64,000 nucleotides of DNA from contig NZ_JAGGLS010000007.1 in assembly GCF_017874535.1 (NCBI RefSeq), positions 59,197-123,196 on the forward strand. Reading direction: 5' to 3'. The DNA comes from Anaerococcus nagyae. Lineage in GTDB: Bacteria; Bacillota; Clostridia; Tissierellales; Peptoniphilaceae. Shown in pieces: positions 8,794-17,156 of the stretch. The stretch's first letter is position 1. Every line of letters begins with the position of its first letter. Under the pieces are notes generated by a model. That model was given only the letters and a program-made list of their open reading frames with translations. It did not search any database and was not told where the DNA came from. Made by a program: the position numbers and the translations under genes.

Positions 8794-9438
8794 TTACTTT
8801 ATATTAAACAATAAATAGCTTATAGATTTTTTATCTAGCATCTTATTAAATACATAATAGCTTAACTCTATAAAAATTCCTGGAAATAGTATAATAAGCA
8901 AAATGTCAGATATTTTATAAATAACAATTGCTACTAATGCAACTATTGCGTCTAAAAATAAGACATCTACTATGTTTACTATAATTAAAGATATAGAATT
9001 TTGAGCAACATCCCTAAATGTCATTTCTGAATATTTTGCCATTAGTAAAAAGCTTAGTTCTATAGCATTTATAATTATAAAACTTAGAATTAGTATAAGA
9101 TAAAATAAAGCTGTAAATATAGGTCTTATACTTGTTGAAAAATAAAATATATCAACAGCTAAGATTAAAATTAAGCTTACATATAATATACTAACTTTTA
9201 TATATTTCTTTGTAAAAGAAATAAAATTTTCTTTGAAAAATTTAAAAACTTTTATCTTTTCCTTATATCTTTCATGACTTAGCTTATCATTTAGCTTATA
9301 TAAAAGTACGTGAGACCCTCCAAAAGTTAAAAAAACTAAGCCTGCTATTATTGATACTACATACATCAAAGACATTATCAGATAATAATATATTTTTTCA
9401 AATACTATATGTGCTAAATTTTTAAATTTTCTGTCCAT
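8794..9438 (-). CDS. YesL-like (DUF624) membrane protein
   Basis: A membrane protein of about 214 residues with five or six hydrophobic segments. The first contains the Gly-rich turn GLVFLTFGGSHVLLY, and the layout (a helix pair, a charged loop with KEKIKVFKFF, then more helices) resembles the YesL/DUF624 family. YesL-type genes sit next to carbohydrate ABC importers of the Lpl/Yte type, as here, but their role is unknown. The ATG at 9438 is chosen over one 12 bases earlier because GAGGTGG precedes it. It overlaps the MATE gene end by 17 bases and closes the operon. Confidence 0.6.
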   Translation of the reverse strand: MDRKFKNLAHIVFEKIYYYLIMSLMYVVSIIAGLVFLTFGGSHVLLYKLNDKLSHERYKEKIKVFKFFKENFISFTKKYIKVSILYVSLILILAVDIFYFSTSIRPIFTALFYLILILSFIIINAIELSFLLMAKYSEMTFRDVAQNSISLIIVNIVDVLFLDAIVALVAIVIYKISDILLIILFPGIFIELSYYVFNKMLDKKSISYLLFNIK

Positions 9439-10765
9439 CTTCCACCTCATTCAATTTTATCCACTTTCCAGACTTAAACCTTTTTGTAAATAGTAATCTT
9501 CTAAGGCTTTCATCAATTATAAAAACTATCCATACTGATTGAAGACCCATACCAAGCTTATTTACCGCAAGATACGACAAAGGAATTACTAAAGCGTAAG
9601 TTGTAATAATTCCTACCATAACAGGATATTTTACATCTTTTAATACATTTAAACTATTAACCAGTATTTCATTGGAAACTCTCATCGGGTCTAATAATAT
9701 TTGAAAAAACAGCAAGTTTCTAACTATTTCCATAATATCTGGATTAGTTGTAAAAATCTTTACTATATAATTCCCAAACAAAGCTAATATCAAGTTAATT
9801 CCCGCTGCTATTAAACTAATCTTATTTGTATTCATAATCCCAAAATCTTCGATCTTTTCAAAGTTTTTTTCTCTATAAAGATTTCCAATAATAAGGTTAC
9901 CAGAAACTCCTGCAGCAACTCCTATTGAAAATATAAAAGAAGTTATAGTTTGAGTATAGATTTTTGAGCTTACCGCTATTGTTCCCAAGGATGCTATAAT
10001 TGCTGTTATAATGGTCTGACTAAAGTTATAAGAGATTTGTTCCATAGCAGAAGGTATTCCTAGTGATAATATTTCCTTTTTTAAAGGAAGCTTCTTAAAG
10101 GGTTTATCTATTATAAATAATTCTGGAATATTCTTTTTTAATGTAAGAAAAGTTATTATCATTCCCAAAAGTCTTGCCAAAAGCGTTGCAACTGCTATAT
10201 AAGATATACCTCCCAGATTTAGAATAACTATTAGACTATTTCCTATTATTACAAGTACGGTATTTAAGACAGAAACACTCACCGCATTTTTTACATAGCC
10301 AAAAGCACGTAAACTCGCAAGCATCAACGAAGTCATTGCTAAGAAGACTATGCTTAACGAGACTACTCTAATGTATATAGAAGTTTCATCCAATAGTTCT
10401 TTAGGTGTTTGCATTAATTGCAGTAAATTTTTGTTAAATAAAAATACACTTAATACTATTAATAATGCTATGATAAGATTTAATATTACAGATTCCTTTA
10501 GGATTGATTTCACATACTCTATTCGTGACTTGTCGGCATTTTGAATAATTAATATGCTTGCTCCAAGTACAACTATGTTTGTAATCATAGCAAATATATT
10601 CAAAAGTTGATCGGATATACCAATTGCTGCTACCATTTGATCGTTAAAGAGTGAGAATAGAAAAACATTGAAATTTCCTATAAGCGTTAAAAATAATTGC
10701 TCTACAATAAGAGGTAAAAACAATTCTTTATATTGGCTCGTAAATAATTTATTTGTTCTCATCAA
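9422..10765 (-). CDS. MATE-family efflux transporter (first copy)
   Basis: A 447-residue protein with about 12 hydrophobic segments and the two-fold arrangement of MATE antiporters (SFNVFLFSLFNDQMVAAIG-type start, a Pro-containing SLGIPSAMEQISYNFSQ segment opening the second half near residue 234). MATE proteins export drugs or metabolites using Na+ or H+ gradients. It overlaps the metallophosphoesterase by 17 bases upstream and the YesL-like gene downstream, so it is part of the ABC importer operon. That placement suggests a link to handling of the imported compound rather than general drug resistance (inference). Confidence 0.88.
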   Translation of the reverse strand: MMRTNKLFTSQYKELFLPLIVEQLFLTLIGNFNVFLFSLFNDQMVAAIGISDQLLNIFAMITNIVVLGASILIIQNADKSRIEYVKSILKESVILNLIIALLIVLSVFLFNKNLLQLMQTPKELLDETSIYIRVVSLSIVFLAMTSLMLASLRAFGYVKNAVSVSVLNTVLVIIGNSLIVILNLGGISYIAVATLLARLLGMIITFLTLKKNIPELFIIDKPFKKLPLKKEILSLGIPSAMEQISYNFSQTIITAIIASLGTIAVSSKIYTQTITSFIFSIGVAAGVSGNLIIGNLYREKNFEKIEDFGIMNTNKISLIAAGINLILALFGNYIVKIFTTNPDIMEIVRNLLFFQILLDPMRVSNEILVNSLNVLKDVKYPVMVGIITTYALVIPLSYLAVNKLGMGLQSVWIVFIIDESLRRLLFTKRFKSGKWIKLNEVEDGQKI

Positions 10766-11627
10766 TCTGAATATTTCTAGTTTTTATTTCAAATGGATCT
10801 TTGCTTATTTCAATAACAGTAGCACCTTTAGTGACGTCTCCATAAGCTTGATAGCCTGATGAATTAGCATAGGCTAAGTGGATACCAAATAGTGTACTAT
10901 CAAAATTATTTTCATGATCATGGCCCACTATCATTCCCCAAGTCTCCCCATTAAGCAACATATTAGCAAATAATCCAGTATTAATTTTAGGAGCTGATAT
11001 TGCTTCATTTGTTTCTTCTTGGACTCCAGAAATGATATTTCCCATACTTTGCCAATATTCTGGGACTGGTATGTGTTGGAAAACTATGCCTCTTTTTATC
11101 CCATCACCTTTTTTATATCTAGCAGAAGTCTTTCTAAACCATTCCACCTGCTCTGGACTATCCCACTCATATGTTCCATAGCCAAATTTATCATCAGCAC
11201 CAGAATCTATAAAGTAGAGAATTGCAATATCCTCTCCCTTATCTTTTAGGCAAATTACATAGGACTCTTTATCATCTATTATAAAGGAGTCTTCCTTAAC
11301 TGGTTTATTAGTAATGGTATTTTCATAAATTTCACGAAGTTCAGAGCGGCTTATGCCTTCTTCTGAGTCGTGATTGCCAAAGGTTATGGCTAGTGGAATA
11401 TTATGTTTATCAAAATGCTCCATAGCAATGGTAAATACCTTATCAGAATCTTTAACTCCATCAGACCACATAATATCACCTGTATGCACTATTAAATCAG
11501 GCTTCTCTAATTCTAGAATTTCATCAATGAGATCAAAAGTTCTTAAATCGTCCTCATGATGAGGTAAATTTCCAAAGTGAGTGTCGGTAAATTGCACTAT
11601 TTTAAATGTATTATTTTTAAATTCCAT
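10749..11627 (-). CDS. Calcineurin-like metallophosphoesterase
   Basis: A 292-residue soluble protein with the metallophosphoesterase motifs in order: FTDTHFG (residues 13-19), VHTGDIMWSDG (about 46-56), FGNHDSEEG (about 80-88), FQHIPVP (about 183-189) and VGHDHENNF (about 234-242). These Asp, Asn and His residues bind two metal ions. No signal peptide, so it acts in the cytoplasm. It lies 3 bases after the lplC-type permease gene and overlaps the MATE gene by 17 bases. The position suggests it dephosphorylates or cleaves the compound brought in by the ABC importer (inference). Confidence 0.88.
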   Translation of the reverse strand: MEFKNNTFKIVQFTDTHFGNLPHHEDDLRTFDLIDEILELEKPDLIVHTGDIMWSDGVKDSDKVFTIAMEHFDKHNIPLAITFGNHDSEEGISRSELREIYENTITNKPVKEDSFIIDDKESYVICLKDKGEDIAILYFIDSGADDKFGYGTYEWDSPEQVEWFRKTSARYKKGDGIKRGIVFQHIPVPEYWQSMGNIISGVQEETNEAISAPKINTGLFANMLLNGETWGMIVGHDHENNFDSTLFGIHLAYANSSGYQAYGDVTKGATVIEISKDPFEIKTRNIQIDENK

Positions 11628-11630
11628 TGC

Positions 11631-12536
11631 CTACTCCTTAACAGATCCTATAGTTATACCTTGAACAAAATATTTTTGTATAAATGGATACATAATTACT
11701 ATAGGTAATATTACAACTATAATAGTAGCCATTTGAAGCGAATCCCCTGTTATTTGTACCTTATCAAGTTGTTGATAGGCTGCCCCCGAGTTTTTAGCAA
11801 GCACATCTGCTAAACCTTGTTGACGGGTAAGCATATCTTGAAGTAATGTTGCCAGTGGTTTTAGCTTTTGATTTCTAACATAAAAGCTTCCAGCAAACCA
11901 GTCATTCCAATGTCCTACAGCTGTAAAAAGTGTAACAGTTGCAAGGGTTGGCTTACTCATTGGCAAAACCATATCAGTAAATATCCTAAATTCTTTCATA
12001 CCATCGATTCTTGCCGCCTCTACCAAACTCATAGGTACTTGCTGAAAAGCAGACCTTAAAAGTAAAATATTAGTCACGCTATATAAAGATGGAATAACAT
12101 AAACCCATATAGTATTGGTTAGATTAAGCTGGCTAAGCACCAAATAATAAGGAATGGTTCCCCCACTAAATAACATAGTAAAAAATATAAAAAATGTAAT
12201 TTTACTTCTGCCTGGTAAATCAGGAATTGTAAGAGCCCAAGCTGCCATACTCATCAAAAATACTCCTGCAACAGTACCAATAACTGTCCTAAATACTGAT
12301 ATAAAAAAACCATTTACTAGATTTTTTTGTTTGAATACTTCATGAAAATTTTCAGTTGTAGGCTTTCTTGGGAAAAATGTAATCCCACCTGTAGCAGCAT
12401 CCTTACCAGAGTTAAAAGCTAAGGCTAATATGTGTAAAAATGGCAAAATAATTGCAAGGGACATAAGTATCAATACGATATAAAATATGATTTGTGACCA
12501 TTTGCTAGATTGCATTGGTTTTGTTGTACTTTTCAT
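11631..12536 (-). CDS. Carbohydrate ABC transporter permease, LplC type
   Basis: A 301-residue inner-membrane permease with six hydrophobic segments. The cytoplasmic EAA loop, EAARIDGMKEFRIFTDMVLP, is at about residues 178-197 and contacts the ATPase. The C-terminus KYFVQGITIGSVKE is the standard ending of LplC/YtcP-type permeases that import complex oligosaccharides. It is separated from the solute-binding gene by about 300 bases holding a G-rich tract and a terminator-like hairpin, so its expression is probably reduced relative to the binding protein. Confidence 0.92.
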   Translation of the reverse strand: MKSTTKPMQSSKWSQIIFYIVLILMSLAIILPFLHILALAFNSGKDAATGGITFFPRKPTTENFHEVFKQKNLVNGFFISVFRTVIGTVAGVFLMSMAAWALTIPDLPGRSKITFFIFFTMLFSGGTIPYYLVLSQLNLTNTIWVYVIPSLYSVTNILLLRSAFQQVPMSLVEAARIDGMKEFRIFTDMVLPMSKPTLATVTLFTAVGHWNDWFAGSFYVRNQKLKPLATLLQDMLTRQQGLADVLAKNSGAAYQQLDKVQITGDSLQMATIIVVILPIVIMYPFIQKYFVQGITIGSVKE

Positions 12537-12550
12537 AATCCTCCCTTATA

Positions 12551-12580
12551 AAAACAATTCTCCGGAAATCTCCGGAGAAT
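12551..12580 (-). terminator. Attenuator-like hairpin just upstream of the lplC-type permease
   Basis: On the minus strand ATTCTCCGGA and TCCGGAGAAT pair across a 4-base loop and are followed by TGTTTTTAT, the form of an intrinsic terminator. It ends only about 15 bases before the ATG of the permease, so it lies inside the operon and probably trims transcription after the binding-protein gene. Confidence 0.7.
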
Positions 12581-12703
12581 ACTATATAAATTTTATTGAT
12601 TATCTAGCAATATTAAATTTTAAAAAAATTCAAAATTTAATATCACTTATTTAATAAAATAGAATTCGTGAATTGAAATTCTACTACTCATTGGCCCTAC
12701 CGA

Positions 12704-12763
12704 GGCGGAGGGGGTGAAATGGGTATATGGGTGTTCATGGAAAGGGAAATAGGGGTCTCCGCT
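12704..12763 (+). promoter_or_regulatory. G-rich tract with quadruplex potential flanked by pairing arms
   Basis: Five G-runs of three or more (12710-12714, 12721-12723, 12729-12731, 12744-12746, 12752-12755) with short loops lie between GCGGAG (12705-12710) and its complement CTCCGC (12757-12762). It is an island of high GC in AT-rich DNA, between the stop of the binding protein and the permease. The G-rich strand is the template for the minus-strand operon. Function inferred only. Confidence 0.45.
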
Positions 12764-12837
12764 ACACCTACGCCCTATCCACTGGTCTAGTATACCTATA
12801 TTTTTATATTCTAATTAATCTAAATACAAATTTATAA

Positions 12838-14616
12838 TTAATAGAATATTGTATCTCCGTCTTTTTCTTTATCTTCTAGGAATTTACAGAAATCATCTAT
12901 TCCTGCTTCTTCTAGGCCAGTACGAGCTTGGTCTAGTAGTGCTTTTGCTTCTTCATCACTTTTTGCATAATAAGCTTTTAATAACGCATCATTCCAATCA
13001 TCAAGAGCTTGAGATAAATTGCCATCTTCTCCCTCAAATTCAAATAAATAAGCTCTTGGATAAAGACCATCTATAACTTCTTTGTTTTTATATTTTTCAT
13101 CATAATTGTATTCTTCAATGATTTTTTGAGCTTCATTGCCGCCTTCATCTCTTACGCTATCTCCCCAGGATTCTTCACCAAAGTCTTCATAGTTATCCAT
13201 ATCTGTATAAGCAAAGTGCTCACCCCAGAATGCTCTTACTCCTCTAAAGCCTTCTTTGATAGCCTCATCTGGGTTCTCTTCTGCTTCTTTAACTAATTCT
13301 TTTTTAGGAACTGGTTTGCCATCTACCATATCGTAGTGTTTACCTTCTAGTCCATAGAAATATAGTAATTTACCTTCTTTAGAAGCCATCCAATCAGCAA
13401 ATTTTACAACTTCTTCTGGATTTTTTGTAGTTGATGGAATTGCCCAACCTGTATAACCTGACTTATATGCCATTACCATATTATCTGAACCATCTGCTCT
13501 TTTAAGATCTCCTAGTGGAATCCATTCACCATTTGCAATCTCTGGTCTATAATTATGAGAGTCAGCTACTATAGCAAATGATCCATTTTGGATCCCCTCT
13601 TGGGCACGTGTTTCTTCCATGGTATAGTACTCTGGATCCATAAGACCTTCATCAATCCACTTACGAACTTTAGCTACTCTTTTTTCTGCATAATCTGTCA
13701 TGCATTCGTGTTTTACTTTATCCCCATCTTTTAAGAATTTTTGGGCACCTTCACCTTCCCAAACCATGTCTCTATATGGCCAAGGTCTATCAGATCCACC
13801 CCAAGATGTTGGTCCAAGTGGCACTACAGGGTTACCATTTTTATCCTTGTAATCTCCCTTTTTAATTTTTTCAAGAAGCTTTTGCATATCTTCTGTAGTT
13901 TTTATATCATCTGTCTTTACACCAAGATCTTCTGCTATATCTTTTCTCATATACATACCACCGATTGTCTTACGACCTGGATCAGCTTCTTTTCTATTAA
14001 TGGACATATGAACTAGATATGTTGCTCCATCTTGATCATCTCTCATCATGATATTATCTTTCGTATCTTTTGGTAAATATCCATCTTCAAAATATTTTCC
14101 ATAGACTTTAGAATTTTTAAGTTCTTCAGATATATCAGCAAACATTCCTTCATTACTTGCTTTTAGAAGTAGAGGAAACTCTGGTCTGCCTGAATTATCT
14201 AAATAAAATGCTACTGCATCTGGTAAATCTCCTGAAGAAAGCCCAGCTGCAAGAGCCTCATAAGAGTCTTCATTTGATACAGATTCTATAGTTAAAGTAA
14301 TGCCAGTTCTATCTTTGATATATTGAGCTATTTCTGGGCTGATAGTATCCTCTCCAGCATCTCCTGCTGATTCAAATACTAGAAGTTTTATTTCTCTATC
14401 TGCTATCCAAGTATCTGGCTTATCAGTATTATCATCTGTACTTTCTTTGCTTTTACCAGCTTCTTTGTCATTTTTATCTTCATTTGTAGTTTCTGTTTGT
14501 GTAGTCTGATTTTTATCAGTAGCTGTATTTGAATCTTTGGAATTTCCACAAGCTGTCAACGCTACAAGACTCATTGCCATAATGATAGCCTTGCTAAAAG
14601 TTTTTTTAATATTCAT
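12838..14616 (-). CDS. ABC transporter solute-binding lipoprotein, LplA type
   Basis: About 592 residues. A lipoprotein signal peptide ends at MSLVALTACGNS, with the lipobox Cys near residue 23, followed by a Ser/Thr/Asn/Lys linker to about residue 70. The remainder is a large extracellular solute-binding domain of the family that captures oligosaccharides for Lpl-type importers, with Trp-rich segments such as TSWGGSDRPWPYRDMVW. An in-frame ATG 18 bases upstream exists, but AAAGGAG lies just before the chosen ATG. The gene overlaps nothing; lplB ends 12 bases before it. Expected to be the most abundant protein of the importer. Confidence 0.9.
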   Translation of the reverse strand: MNIKKTFSKAIIMAMSLVALTACGNSKDSNTATDKNQTTQTETTNEDKNDKEAGKSKESTDDNTDKPDTWIADREIKLLVFESAGDAGEDTISPEIAQYIKDRTGITLTIESVSNEDSYEALAAGLSSGDLPDAVAFYLDNSGRPEFPLLLKASNEGMFADISEELKNSKVYGKYFEDGYLPKDTKDNIMMRDDQDGATYLVHMSINRKEADPGRKTIGGMYMRKDIAEDLGVKTDDIKTTEDMQKLLEKIKKGDYKDKNGNPVVPLGPTSWGGSDRPWPYRDMVWEGEGAQKFLKDGDKVKHECMTDYAEKRVAKVRKWIDEGLMDPEYYTMEETRAQEGIQNGSFAIVADSHNYRPEIANGEWIPLGDLKRADGSDNMVMAYKSGYTGWAIPSTTKNPEEVVKFADWMASKEGKLLYFYGLEGKHYDMVDGKPVPKKELVKEAEENPDEAIKEGFRGVRAFWGEHFAYTDMDNYEDFGEESWGDSVRDEGGNEAQKIIEEYNYDEKYKNKEVIDGLYPRAYLFEFEGEDGNLSQALDDWNDALLKAYYAKSDEEAKALLDQARTGLEEAGIDDFCKFLEDKEKDGDTIFY

Positions 14617-14627
14617 TATGTCTCCTT

Positions 14628-15671
14628 TTACCATAAAGAATTTTCGCCAAATTTATCTGCGATTTTGTTTACAATCACTGTCAGTAACAATCCTACAAGT
14701 CCTTGGATAAGACCAACTGCTGTTGCTGGGCCATATCTTGCTTTTTCTAGTCCTGTCTTTACTATATATGTATCAATTATCTCTGATACCTTATAGTTTC
14801 CTGGATTTTGCATTAAATATACTTGGTCAAAACCTGCTGAAAGTATGCCCCCAAGAGAAATTATAAATAGTATCATAATTGTTCTTGATATACCAGGAAG
14901 AGTTACATGCCTTGTTTGCTTTAATCTATTTGCTCCATCAATAGCTGCCGCCTCATACAATGAAGGTGATATACCCATTATTGCTGCATAATATATTATC
15001 GAATCCCAACCGACATTTTTCCATAGATATGTTCCAAATACTGCAGGATAGAAAAATTTATTATCCATAAGATAGAACTTAGATCCATCACTTACTCCAA
15101 TACCTTTAAGCATTACATTAATAAGACCAGTATTTGGTGCAAAAAGTTTATTTAACATACCAATTACAACTACCCAGGATATGAAATATGGTAGATAAGT
15201 TATTGATTGGAAAGCAGATCTATGCTTAGTATTTGAAATTTCGTTAAAGATTAGAGCAAGTATTATTGGGAAAGGTAAATAAATAAATAGCTTAATTGCT
15301 GATATTATAAGAGTATTTTTGATATATGTTGGCGTTTGCCTATCAGCAAAAAACTCTCTAAAATATTGAAGACCTACCCAGCCTTTGCCATACATACCAG
15401 AACTAAAACTAAATTTTCTAAAGGCTAAGATATTTCCTGTCATTGGCCAGTAAGAAAATAATATAAAAAACACTAAAGCTGGTAAAAGCATTAAGTAAAA
15501 AGTCTTATACTTTGCTATTTTTTGAAAAAACGTCTTTTTTATAGGCTTAAAGTTAGGATCATAAGCTTCTTGACCAAAACTAGCTGAGCTTAGCTGACTT
15601 ATAATGCTCGACTGAGCTATTATTTGAGTTTGATCTACGTGATTTTTCATAGTCGGATTGGTGTTTTCCAC
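14628..15671 (-). CDS. Carbohydrate ABC transporter permease, LplB type
   Basis: A 347-residue permease. After a polar leader of about 45 residues come six membrane segments; the EAA loop YEAAAIDGANRLKQTRHVTLP is near residues 238-258. It starts at GTG (15671), supported by AAAGGAGG nine bases upstream. That start lies 92 bases inside the ATPase gene in another frame, an unusually long overlap for a bacterial operon. The C-terminus NKIADKFGENSLW is typical of LplB proteins. It pairs with the LplC-type permease to form the channel. Confidence 0.9.
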   Translation of the reverse strand: MENTNPTMKNHVDQTQIIAQSSIISQLSSASFGQEAYDPNFKPIKKTFFQKIAKYKTFYLMLLPALVFFILFSYWPMTGNILAFRKFSFSSGMYGKGWVGLQYFREFFADRQTPTYIKNTLIISAIKLFIYLPFPIILALIFNEISNTKHRSAFQSITYLPYFISWVVVIGMLNKLFAPNTGLINVMLKGIGVSDGSKFYLMDNKFFYPAVFGTYLWKNVGWDSIIYYAAIMGISPSLYEAAAIDGANRLKQTRHVTLPGISRTIMILFIISLGGILSAGFDQVYLMQNPGNYKVSEIIDTYIVKTGLEKARYGPATAVGLIQGLVGLLLTVIVNKIADKFGENSLW

Positions 15672-16818
15672 TATCTCTTTCCTCCTTTCCTATAAAATGC
15701 TTATAATCTTTTTTGCTATCTAAGGTAATTCTTTCTGTAGTTTGCCTATCGAATAAATTTACAAAATCTAAATCATAAGCAAGGGTAATATCTTGATTTC
15801 TATCAAAATCATCAAGAGTATTTACTTTTGCAATGATATTAATATTATCGATTAAGAAATGAATCAATGTTTCTGATCCTAGCATTTCTGCAAGTCTTAC
15901 TTTGGTATCAAATTTAACATATCTATCATTTTCACCAACATCCTTAGAAAGATACAGATTCTCAGGCCTTATACCAAAAATAATCTCCTTGCCCATATAA
16001 CCCCTTAAAGCAAGACCATTTAGCATAACATCACTTATCTTTAGTAGGCTTGTCTTAGTCTCTAATCCCTTCTCTGTTACTTTCACAGGAATGAAATTCA
16101 TAGCAGGTGATCCCATAAAGCCTGCCACAAAAACATTATTAGGATATAAGTATATATCCTTAGGTGTTGAAACTTGTTGTATAATACCATCACGCATCAA
16201 AACAATTCTATCAGCCATGGTCATAGCCTCAACCTGATCATGAGTTACATAAATAGTAGTATTACCAAATTCCTTAGAAATATTTGATATTTCAGATCTA
16301 GTTTGGACTCTAAGTTTAGCATCTAAATTGCTTAGTGGTTCATCCATTAAAAATACCTTAGGATTTCTTGATATAGCACGACCTAAAGCTACTCTTTGCC
16401 TTTGCCCTCCTGATAGTTCTTTTGGAAGTCTATCAAGATATTCGGTAAGCCCAATAATACTAGCAGTTTTATCTACCCTTTGATTAATCTCATCTTGGCT
16501 CATATTTTGCATTCTTAAACCAAAACCCATATTTTCTGCCACAGACATATGTGGATATAGAGCGTAGTTTTGAAAAACCATAGCTATATCACGATCCTTA
16601 GGATGGACATCATTCATTAGCTTTTCTTCAAAATATAATTTACCAGATGTAATATCTTCCAGGCCAGCAATCATCCTAAGTGTTGTAGATTTTCCACAAC
16701 CGCTAGGACCAACCAGTACTATAAACTCACCATCCTTTATATCAAGATTAAAATCACGAACTACGTGCTCTCCTTCAATATAATCCTTATAGATGTTCTC
16801 GAGTTTAATGTTACTCAT
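15580..16818 (-). CDS. Sugar ABC transporter ATPase, MsmX/UgpC type
   Basis: A 412-residue ATP-binding subunit. Walker A is GPSGCGKST (residues 38-46), signature LSGGQRQRVALGRA is near 135-148, Walker B VFLMDEPLSNLD near 155-166, and the switch His is in YVTHDQ near 190. A C-terminal TOBE-type regulatory region ends near residue 370. The last 40 residues (after KKDYKHFIG) are charged and Ser/Asn-rich and match no family end; they are encoded where the lplB reading frame begins, so this may be a read-on tail after loss of the original stop. First gene of the operon. Confidence 0.9.
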   Translation of the reverse strand: MSNIKLENIYKDYIEGEHVVRDFNLDIKDGEFIVLVGPSGCGKSTTLRMIAGLEDITSGKLYFEEKLMNDVHPKDRDIAMVFQNYALYPHMSVAENMGFGLRMQNMSQDEINQRVDKTASIIGLTEYLDRLPKELSGGQRQRVALGRAISRNPKVFLMDEPLSNLDAKLRVQTRSEISNISKEFGNTTIYVTHDQVEAMTMADRIVLMRDGIIQQVSTPKDIYLYPNNVFVAGFMGSPAMNFIPVKVTEKGLETKTSLLKISDVMLNGLALRGYMGKEIIFGIRPENLYLSKDVGENDRYVKFDTKVRLAEMLGSETLIHFLIDNINIIAKVNTLDDFDRNQDITLAYDLDFVNLFDRQTTERITLDSKKDYKHFIGKEERDSGKHQSDYEKSRRSNSNNSSVEHYKSAKLS

Positions 16819-17016
16819 CTAGTCTCCTTATAACTAAAAATTTTTGAATGCTTAATTAATTTCAAAATAAATATTAGTTTCTTATTTCCATAATTTAAAT
16901 AAGCTTGTCAAAAAATCGCATTCATTATTAGATATTAGATGATAATTGTAAACTAGATATTATACAATTGTAAAATATATAAGTCTTTGATTATCAATGT
17001 ATTTGAAGTTTTTTTA

Positions 17017-17058
17017 TAAATTTTGTAAAAATACTTTGTATATTATTTACAAAATTTA
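17017..17058. promoter_or_regulatory. 13-base perfect inverted repeat, candidate operator
   Basis: TAAATTTTGTAAA (17017-17029) and TTTACAAAATTTA (17046-17058) are exact complements separated by 16 bases. They lie about 200 bases upstream of the ATPase gene of the ABC operon, in otherwise non-coding AT-rich DNA (16819-17100). An operator for a dimeric or tetrameric regulator is plausible; no regulator gene is next to it. Confidence 0.4.
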
Positions 17059-17100
17059 TATATATGTAAAGTTTAGATAAAATTTTAGTAAAATCTCCAC

Positions 17101-17141
17101 AAAAAAATAGCTAAGTAACTTAAAGTACTCAGCTATTTTTT
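17101..17141. terminator. Bidirectional terminator after the MATE gene
   Basis: AAAAATAGCT and AGCTATTTTT flank AGTA/TACT-type inner pairs. A-runs precede and T-runs follow the stem, so it works on either strand. It lies 16 bases beyond the stop of the MATE gene at 17157. Confidence 0.8.
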
Positions 17142-17156
17142 AATAATATCAACTTA

